Source of the DNA: Dama dama
Lineage: Eukaryota > Chordata > Mammalia > Artiodactyla > Cervidae
NCBI RefSeq assembly: GCF_033118175.1
Contig: NC_083691.1
Location: forward strand, 13,861,001 to 13,925,000
Direction of reading: 5' to 3'
DNA: 64,000 bases
Numbering within the stretch: position 1 is the first letter of the stretch; each line of letters starts with the position of its first letter. The notes under the pieces are model-generated. The model had not been told where the DNA came from. It did not search any database and saw nothing but the letters and a program-made list of their open reading frames with translations. Made by a program: the position numbers and the translations under genes. Positions 57,100-64,000 of this stretch are shown here, in pieces.

Positions 57100-57950
57100 C
57101 CATGAGTTCCAGGAAGTAAGTTTTAAAGAGGATAGCAGAGAAGACAGGGAGAGCTGTCAGGAAAGGTAACATTGGAGCTGAGATCTAAGCGCTCCCCAGG
57201 GAGAGGCGGCGGGAAAGAGGGTTTCATCAGAGCAGGGGGTTCTCCGGCTCACGGGGCAGCCCAGCTGCAGAGGCAGGCAAGAACTGGATCCTACCTGGAT
57301 CTTACCGTGTGCTGACAGCACGTTAAGGGTGTAGATTTGTTCTGAACGTTGTTGAGGAGCTTAAAGCAGGAGGAATACACAGCTTGACTCATGTTTCTGA
57401 AAGGTCATTCTGGATGCAGTGCTAGAAGCTGGGACACCAGCCAGCTGGGAGGCTGCGTGGGGGTTCAGAAGAGTGATGGTCTTGCAGGCAGAGGGTGGGG
57501 AGGGTGAGGGAGGTGGGGAGCAGGATGGAAAGTACTTGGGGTGCAGGGGGGAGGCAGGCACTGTGGGAGAAGGGTTCAACGATGGCTCTCAGAATTCTGG
57601 CTGGAGCAACCAGGAGGGTGAAGATAATTTATTTAAATGGGATCGAGATCAGGAAAAGAAGACCCGGAGATCCATTTCTAACAGGCTCTCTGAGATGTTG
57701 ATGAGACACCCCACTGGGCAAAAAAAAAAGTAGTGAGGCCTGGAAATAACTATTCAATGGCATTGATTTCACAGAGGATATTTAAAGCCTAGGGATTGAA
57801 TGACAGGGAAAGACAAGAGCTGAGCCCAGGTGGAGAGCCCTGCAGGACCCCACGCGCAGGAGAGACAGTGAAGCCTGGGAGAGCCTGAGCCCGGAGTTCC
57901 CAGAGACAGACAAAGAAAAGCAGGGGAGAGGGTGTTCAAGGAGGGGCTCC
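57100..57950. repeat. ancient interspersed repeat, family uncertain
   Basis: The wording ('aggtcattctggatgcagtg', 'agatgttgatgagacacccc', 'gatatttaaagcctagggat', 'gcccaggtggagagccctgc') fits a common old mammalian repeat. It is heavily diverged. The frames at 57419-57733 and 57495-57701 lie in it. Confidence 0.45.
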
Positions 57951-58006
57951 TACAACCATTAGCTGGCACTTCTAGGGTTGGCGGGGGGTACCGCTCTGAA
58001 GAGCTC

Positions 58007-58563
58007 TGATACCGTAGTCCTTATGTCTCAGCACAGAAAGAATTCAGTGAGAGGCAAAGTGATGGATGAGAAGTAATTTATTACAATAGGATGCTTATGA
58101 GGCTTGCAGGCAGGCTAGCGAGAGAATGCCACACCCCGAGAACTTACTGAGCTACAGTTTTATAATCAAAGGAAAACTGGGGGTGGGGGGCGGGCGGGTG
58201 GAGAAGACCACTTTCTTCCTTATTCTTGAGTAGATGCCGTGCTTCCATCATCAGTTCCTTCTCCAGGCTGGGCAGGGAGTTTTTGTCCCTACATGGTCAA
58301 GCCGGGACTGTAACAATTATTTCAGGTCTCTGTACAGAGAGTACCTTTCCATCCTAGGGGTCATTAACTTACGGAGCTCACTGGGCAGGATGTGGGTCTC
58401 ATGCCACCGTCGTTTTATTGTTTGGGGGCATGTCTCGTGCTTCTGTTACCTGGTTTTGTGGCTAAGCCAGCCTGCTTGGTTTTGTGGTTAAGCAAACCTG
58501 CTTTCTTGAGTAATCCTTAACTTAGAGGGGTGTCCCATAGTTTTTCTACTTACAATCCCCCCA
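58007..58563 (-). mobile_element. LTR of an endogenous retrovirus, antisense
   Basis: On the minus strand TATAAAA lies at 58158-58164 and AATAAA at 58077-58082, which is the correct U3-R order for a minus-strand LTR. The 3' flank 'acttacaatccccccagggg' suggests the outer TG/CA end near 58563. No clear target duplication is seen, and no internal coding part is present, so it is probably a solo or rearranged LTR. Boundaries are approximate. Confidence 0.7.
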
Positions 58564-59035
58564 GGGGAATTAACTGTGTAATCACCTACTTTGTCGCCTT
58601 ACTCGGTCCCTGTCACTTCCACGTGGACAAATGCAGAGAGTGAGCGAGCTAAGAAGACGGGGAGGGAAGGTGGCCAGTCATTTGGCGACAGCAGCTTGGT
58701 GGCGAGGTAGGGAACCAGCCACCTGAGGCTCCGGAGGGGAAGCTGTGGAGACCGTGCCCGCACCAGCATCCCTTTGGGAAATTTGGCTAAGCATGGAGCA
58801 GAGGTGGAAAGGTGACTCGTGGATGCAATGTCAAAGCAGCCTTTTAATGCAAGACCAGGTCTGTTTGCTGGCCAGTGGGCACAATTCGGGAGGGAGACCC
58901 TCATGATCTGGGGCCACTGGGCCCTGACTCCAGACCACGTGCCCCTCCTCCCTTAGGCTCTGCCACGTTCCTACCTCTCACAGGCATCATCTGCTTCTTC
59001 CTTTGCCTTCTAACCCTTCCTTCTCCTGGTCCCAC
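58564..59035. other. non-repeat stretch, no gene seen
   Basis: Short unique segment between the LTR and the minisatellite. The minus frame 58599-58904 has no motif. Confidence 0.4.
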
Positions 59036-59099
59036 CCCCTCCCTCCCCTCCCCTCCCCTCCCCTCCCCTCCCCTCCCCTCCCCTCCCCTCCCCTCTCCT
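59036..59099. repeat. (CCCCT)n minisatellite
   Basis: About twelve imperfect CTCCC units lie on the plus strand, with G-runs on the minus strand. The frame through it is a simple-repeat artefact. Confidence 0.95.
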
Positions 59100-59754
59100 C
59101 CTTCCTTTCCTTCAGATGAGGGGTGAGGGCTTGCCTGGCTCCACATCCCCCTGATTGGTGGTCAGCAAAAGTCTGTGAAATTGAATTGCTCTGGTTGCTG
59201 CCTTACAAATCCTCTCAGAGCAAGGCCATGGTGGGGAAGAAGAGTTAGATTTGCTCTCTGGAAAAGTAGAGCCAGTGCAGAAGCTTTGCATATTCACCCC
59301 AGTGGCAGAGAGCACACAGTGAGACAGGGCCTCCTGGGGAGGTGATGAGACCCTCCAATCACCGGAAGTGCCCAAGTAAGGAGATGACCACCATCAGCAA
59401 TGTCAGGGTGGGCATCCTCGACTCAGCACCTCACGGGGAAGCCGCAGGAAGCCAGAGAGACAGCACCAGAAACCATGCTGTTCCTGCTGGCCCATGACTT
59501 ATGGCCCCTTCCCTGCCTCTCAGGGTGACCCCGGGGTCAGGAGGGCAGATCCTCAGAGCTGGGCTCACATCCCGCCGCCACCTCCAGACTGTGGGGCTCC
59601 AGGTGAATGTCTGTATCTCCTGCACCCCAGAAGCTGTAGCATCCAACTAGTAAACAGCCAAGACAAAAGCAAAATTTCGCTATATCACTGAACACAGGGG
59701 AACAACCACAGGGTGAAATGCAGATCAGAAATGCATCTGCCACCGGGATTTTTT
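59100..59754. other. non-repeat stretch, no gene seen
   Basis: No exon or mobile element is recognised. 'atttgctctctggaaaagta' and neighbouring text are ordinary intronic DNA. Confidence 0.4.
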
Positions 59755-59938
59755 TTTTAAGAGGTCTGCTTTTTTAAAAACTTATTTTTGTTTTTATTTC
59801 TTTCTTTTAAAGTCATTATTTATCTTTTGACTGCACTGTGTGGCATGTGGGATTTTAGCTCCCTGACCAGGGATTGAACCCATGCCCTCTGCATTGGCAG
59901 CATGGAGTCTTAACCACTGGACCGCCAGGGAAGTCCCT
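59755..59938 (-). mobile_element. CHR-type SINE, antisense
   Basis: 'ttgactgcactgtgtggcat', 'gctccctgaccagggattga', 'aacccatgccctctgcattg' and 'ccgccagggaagtccc' are the antisense CHR blocks. Confidence 0.9.
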
Positions 59939-60329
59939 AGATTTTGTTTTGGGGTGAGGTAGAGGCACCTCATAAAGAGCTCACCCCAGTGCCTGATACA
60001 TACAAAGCATGTGCTCTATGCCAACTACTCTTATTACTTCTCACCGAGTAGTGTTGTGATCCTCTAAGGGCCTGGATTCTGTGATCTCTGAAGTCCTTTC
60101 CAAGCCAGAGATCATGACCCCTTGCTGAGGGATGAATGTTGGACCTCAGAAGGTCCATGGGTGCCATTAATCCCAGCAGAAGCATCTGGAAGAGCACCAA
60201 GGAGGTGGCAGGAAGCGGTGACCAGCCCTGCAGCCCATCTCCCCAGACGATGACTCAGGAGTTCGCATCTGCCTCATGGTGGAATCAGGGGTGACCCTGG
60301 CTGGGGCTGGAGCAGGACCTTCAGGCCAC

Positions 60330-60490
60330 TCTGCGCCCGCCAGCGGTATGACCTGTGATTAATGAAATGATGGAATAACTGCTTTCATCTTTGCTTATGT
60401 TTGTTATGTGGGTGCTGCAGGCTTCTGGGGGTAATGATTTTTCTCCAAGGTCTATTTATGGTTCACTCCTGACACTTAGTAATTTTTCCA
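60330..60490. promoter_or_regulatory. candidate conserved noncoding element
   Basis: 'acctgtgattaatgaaatga' and 'tggaataactgctttcatct' in a repeat-free, AT-mixed stretch. It includes TTAATGA-type homeobox and TGGAATA-type TEAD-like cores. Weak evidence. Confidence 0.25.
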
Positions 60491-60924
60491 TCTAGCCAAG
60501 GACAAAGGTGATGGTGACTCGCGGCTGTAATGCTTAGATACAAGAACTCTGTGCTTGAGACTTCTGTTCCCCAGCTATAGGGGAATGGCTGTCTCCTCTG
60601 TCCCGTAAAGGCTGAGCCTTGAGGAAGTTTCCATCTGTTTTGGGATGAGGTGGTGTAGACCAGCAGTGGGGGATCCAGTACTGCCACTCTGAACAGCGCG
60701 AACTGGGGCACAGGAAATGTGACCTTGGCAAGTGGCTGGGCCTCTCTGGATTCAGCCCTCTAAACTACGCAGTGTGAATATCAGCAGGACCAGCCTCTCA
60801 GGGTTGTTGTGACATTGAAGGGACACGTGCAGGGAAAAAGCACAGTGTGAGTCCTGGCGGCAGAATATCTTCAATAAACGTGGTTTGAGATTTTAATTAT
60901 TATAATGGAATTTTTAAAGATATT

Positions 60925-61200
60925 CTTTTATAAAAAAATGTATTTATTTATTTTATTTTTGGCTGTTCTGGGTCTTCGTTTCTGTGCGGGGTTTTCTCTG
61001 GTTGTGGAGAGCAGGGTGTTGCTCTCTAGTTGCGGTGCGCAGGCTTCTCATTGCAGTGACCTCTCTTGTTGTGGAGCACAGGCTCTAGGCACGCAGACTC
61101 AGTAGTTGTGGCGTATGGGATCTTCGTGGATCAGGGATCGAACCCGTGTCTCCTGCATTGGCAGGCAGATTCTTTACCACTGACCCAGCAGGGAAGCCCA
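60925..61200 (-). mobile_element. CHR-type SINE, antisense
   Basis: The T-rich start, 'ggctgttctgggtcttcgtt', 'gcttctcattgcagtgacct', 'ggatcagggatcgaacccgt' and 'cagcagggaagccc' form a nearly complete antisense copy. Confidence 0.93.
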
Positions 61201-61254
61201 ATTATTATTTTTCAAACATTCAGAAGCTGCCATCCCTCCTAACGCTTCTGGAAT

Positions 61255-61385
61255 CCTAGGAAATGGCCCCATCCTCTGCCCATTTTACAGAAGGGGAAAG
61301 TGAGGCCCAGAGAAGGGGAGTAATTGGCCCAAAGCCATGCCACGTGGAGGGCAGAGACCAAGTGAGAATCTAGGTCCTCTAACCC
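61255..61385 (-). repeat. MIR fragment, antisense
   Basis: 'gcccattttacagaagggga' and 'cccaaagccatgccacgtgg' are antisense MIR blocks. Confidence 0.7.
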
Positions 61386-62429
61386 CGCAGCATAGTTTTT
61401 CCTCCTGTAATCCCAGTTAATCAGTTCATTGATTCCACAAACACTTACTGAAAGCCTGCTCTGTGACAGCTAGAGATGGGGGGCGCAGGCTCCCCAGCCT
61501 CAAGGCAGCCTAGTGTGGAGACCAGCAGTCAGTTAGTGCAATAAAAGAAGCAAATGAAACCAGCGTCATGATAGCGCTCCAGGCAGCAGGAGGTGAAAGG
61601 GCAGGCATTAAAGCGGCGAGATGACTGGTATTTTTTAAGTGCTGTATTGGGCTTTTTCTAGGGGGTGCTTGGTAAAAGCCACTCTTTACAGAATAGAAAC
61701 CAAGCCCTCCGGAGGAAAACCGGCTCCCGAAAGACTAGACAGCTACCACGTGGCAGAGCGGGGACCAGACCAGCCCAATCAGTCATTCCTCCATGGAGCC
61801 AGATGCCATCTCTCGGGAAAGGCCCAGTTTTCATCTCCTGCAGTGGAGCCCTTTGAGACCCCAGCCTCAGGCCTGGGGAAAGGACCATGGTAATGCCTAG
61901 GGTGACAGACTGCAGCTACAGATCAGAGCAGAATGCAAGCCACCCCAAGAACAGAGGGAAGACAGATCTTCGTGATTAACCACCTTGGAGTTGGTGCAGC
62001 CTTCACATAGCTCTTCTGGGGCGCGTTCTGCTGCAGAGAGAGGAACCACTAAAGTAATTCTAGTCAAGATCACTCAGCTTTATTTCCCACCACCGATTCC
62101 AAACAGAAAGCTTGTATACTTGCACATGTAAAAAATCACTATGAGACAGAAACCTCTCTTCCAGGTGAGCAATGAGAAAGAGATTTAAAGGTTCTAGTGA
62201 GAGAAAGAATCAGCAAATAGCTGTCCTAACCCAGCACACCAATATTTTGAAATAGAATTACTAGCAAGGAAGCACAGGTATATTTGAGAGGGAAAAAAAA
62301 TATATCTCATATTCAGTCTGGGGTAACATCTCTGGCTGTTGACAATGATTTGGATTTAATTATATCATATATGCAAATGTGCTCTATAAACTATAAAATA
62401 ATACATAAATGTCACATGTTAAGAAAGAA
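61386..62429. other. old repeat traces, no gene seen
   Basis: 'aacacttactgaaagcctgc' (about 61439) is an ancient-repeat trace. The plus frame 61639-61893 and minus frame 61658-61888 overlap without motifs. Confidence 0.4.
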
Positions 62430-62570
62430 CACGGTGTCAGAAAAAGAACTGTGGGTTTGAGTCAGCTAGGGTTTATATGCCGCCTTGTCCTCTTAAGGGG
62501 ACCTAGACAAGCCACTTGGCCTTTCTGGGTCTCAACTGTAAGTGGGGAGTCCTCTTCCGAAAGCGATTCA
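62430..62570 (+). repeat. MIR fragment
   Basis: 'actgtgggtttgagtcagct' is followed by 'gacaagccacttggcctttc', then 'gggtctcaactgtaagtggg'. This is sense MIR, diverged. Confidence 0.6.
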
Positions 62571-63169
62571 GAGAACCAGGTGAGAAAGCGGATATTTTTG
62601 TAAACTGGCAGGTGCTCTACACACGGACCGCATCATTCTTGTTTCCATCCTTAAGCCCCAGAGTAGATGATGAGATTATCAGGATGCAGCCGCCAGCACT
62701 GTCCTAAGTCCAGTGATCAAGAGCCCCTCCCTGGGCGTGGAGAGGAGCAGGCTGGGGGCCAGGAGCCGGTGGGCCCTCTCTCACCAGGCTGATGGACAAA
62801 ATGAGGCCACGGTCTGTCAGGGGCTGCATCCAATATGCAAGTGGCAGTCTCGGCGAGAGCCACGTGGATGGCTATACTGGAAGGTTCCAAAGGCTGCTTT
62901 CTCCAGCGAGATCCATGAACCCAAATGAAGTTTAGAAAAACACTCAGCAGCTCATCTTCAGGCATAGTGGGCAGGAGGCGAAAGCCTGTTTGCAAAGCCT
63001 GGGGGACGGTTCTGCACCTTCTTGCTGACATCCAGCAGAAATGGGAGTGGTGGGAGGTGGGCTCCCTCATTCACTGCAAGGCAGCGTCGTTTCTTCCTTC
63101 TAAGTGACTGGAATTAACACCCCGATCTGGCCATCTCTTTGACGGCTCTTGAAGCCTCAGCAGAGTCAA
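62571..63169. other. non-repeat stretch, no gene seen
   Basis: Overlapping frames on both strands at 62713-63107 have no motif. No repeat is recognised. Confidence 0.4.
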
Positions 63170-63370
63170 AAAGTTATGGGAAAAGTCCTAGGCTCAGGCG
63201 CCTTACCAGCTACATGACTTTGACAAGTCTTTTGAATATAAAACAAGATTGATGGTAACACTTGTTTCCTGAGATTTCTGAGAGATTCGTTCAGTTAAAT
63301 AATGCAAGTACAGCCCTTTGCCCAGGGCCTGCACATAATGAAGGCTCAATGAATATGAAGTGCTATTGTT
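63170..63370 (+). repeat. MIR fragment
   Basis: 'taggctcaggcgccttacca', 'gctacatgactttgacaagt' and 'cctgcacataatgaaggctc' are sense MIR blocks. Confidence 0.65.
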
Positions 63371-63608
63371 TCCTTTCATCCCTTTTACTGTAATGGGTCA
63401 CTGAAGCAATGTTACCAAAGAGATACTTCCAGCTCCGCATCAGAGCTGTAAGGAGTGATCCAGCAGGGCTGGTGGAGGAGCAGGGGAGAGCGGTAGGGTT
63501 TCTTACATTTTCTCCTAAACAGCTCAAGTAATCTCGAAGACCTGGTAAATGGTAGGAGACACTGCAAGTACTGGGTGCACCTCAGCAGAACCAAGCTATA
63601 GACCAGGG

Positions 63609-63789
63609 TGCTATGGACTAAAGCGTGCCCTACCCCCCACTTTCAATCATATGTTGGAACCCTAACCCCTAGTATGATTGTTTTTGGAGTTGGGGCCCCT
63701 GAGGAAGTAATTAAGGTTAAATGAAGTCGTAGGGTGAGGCCCTGATCCAGTAGGACTGCTGTCCTTATAAGAAGAGATGCCAGATTGCT

Positions 63790-63830
<41 letters not shown>

Positions 63831-64000
63831 GGGAAGGCACAGAGAGAAGGCGGCTGTCTGCAAGCCAGAAAGAGAGCCCTCACTAGAACTAAACCACGTT
63901 AGCGCTCTGATCTCAGACTTTCCACCTTCAGAACTGTTGAGAGAATAAACGTCTGTTGTCTGAGCCACCCCAGCTATGGTGCTGTGTTATGGTATTTGGC
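63609..64000 (+). mobile_element. MaLR (MLT1/MST-type) LTR, runs off the window
   Basis: It starts 'tgctatggactaaagcgtgc' and contains 'atatgttggaaccctaaccc', 'ctgtccttataagaagagat' and an AATAAA at 63944-63949. It ends beyond the window. A CT tract is inside. Frames at 63643-63968 (minus) are repeat-derived. Confidence 0.88.
63792..63825 (+). repeat. (CT)17 microsatellite
   Basis: Seventeen CT units lie inside the MaLR LTR. It is likely polymorphic. On the minus strand it makes the artefactual Arg-Glu repeat frame. Confidence 0.97.

Noticed and set aside
58875..59146. Frames of 81-83 codons with Pro/Leu or Glu/Gly repeats
   Set aside because: Pure translation of the CCCCT minisatellite.
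63643..63968. Minus frames with Arg-Glu repeats
   Set aside because: Translation of the (CT)17 tract inside the MaLR LTR.
1..64000. An undescribed biological system (for example a defence island, a new RNA family or a biosynthetic cluster)
   Set aside because: The window is ordinary ruminant intronic and repeat DNA. I see no clustered genes, no structured RNA family and no unexplained array beyond the repeats listed.

Overview
The window is nuclear DNA of a ruminant, most likely a bovid. The evidence is the repeat content. There are about twenty tRNA-derived Bov-tA SINEs, four or five pieces of the RTE-clade LINE BovB, about ten artiodactyl CHR-type SINEs, and older mammal-wide L1, MIR, MaLR and hAT copies. 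No bacterial or viral gene organisation is present. The open reading frames are almost all chance or repeat-derived.

Protein-coding content I can defend is two exons of one plus-strand gene, at 24378-24629 and 31795-31901. They have AG/GT borders and compatible phases and give about 119 codons when spliced. The joined peptide is one continuous, natural-looking protein segment. I do not firmly recognise the gene. It may be a poorly characterised coiled-coil/cilia-type protein (CCDC60 is a guess only). The rest of the window is then probably intron of this gene, plus intergenic DNA if the gene ends inside the window. A 35-bp possible third exon lies at 34549-34583.

Layout: 1-24 kb is intron or flank with scattered SINEs, MIRs, an antisense MaLR LTR (6.9 kb) and a solo LTR with a 4-bp target duplication (22.2 kb). 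24.4-31.9 kb holds the two exons and their 7.2-kb intron. 32-41 kb is intron-like, with a hAT copy flanked by an 8-bp duplication and two stretches that look like conserved noncoding DNA. 41.5-52.2 kb is a nested block: an old antisense L1 split by BovB, by SINEs and by a second antisense L1, which itself carries a SINE, a 455-bp inverted-repeat DNA transposon and another BovB tail. 53-64 kb has a weak TATA-like site, BovB and SINE copies, a second LTR, a CCCCT minisatellite and a MaLR LTR cut by the window end.

I found no previously undescribed biological system. The items most worth checking are the uncharacterised exon pair, several repeat-free AT-rich stretches that may be regulatory, and the nested transposon block.
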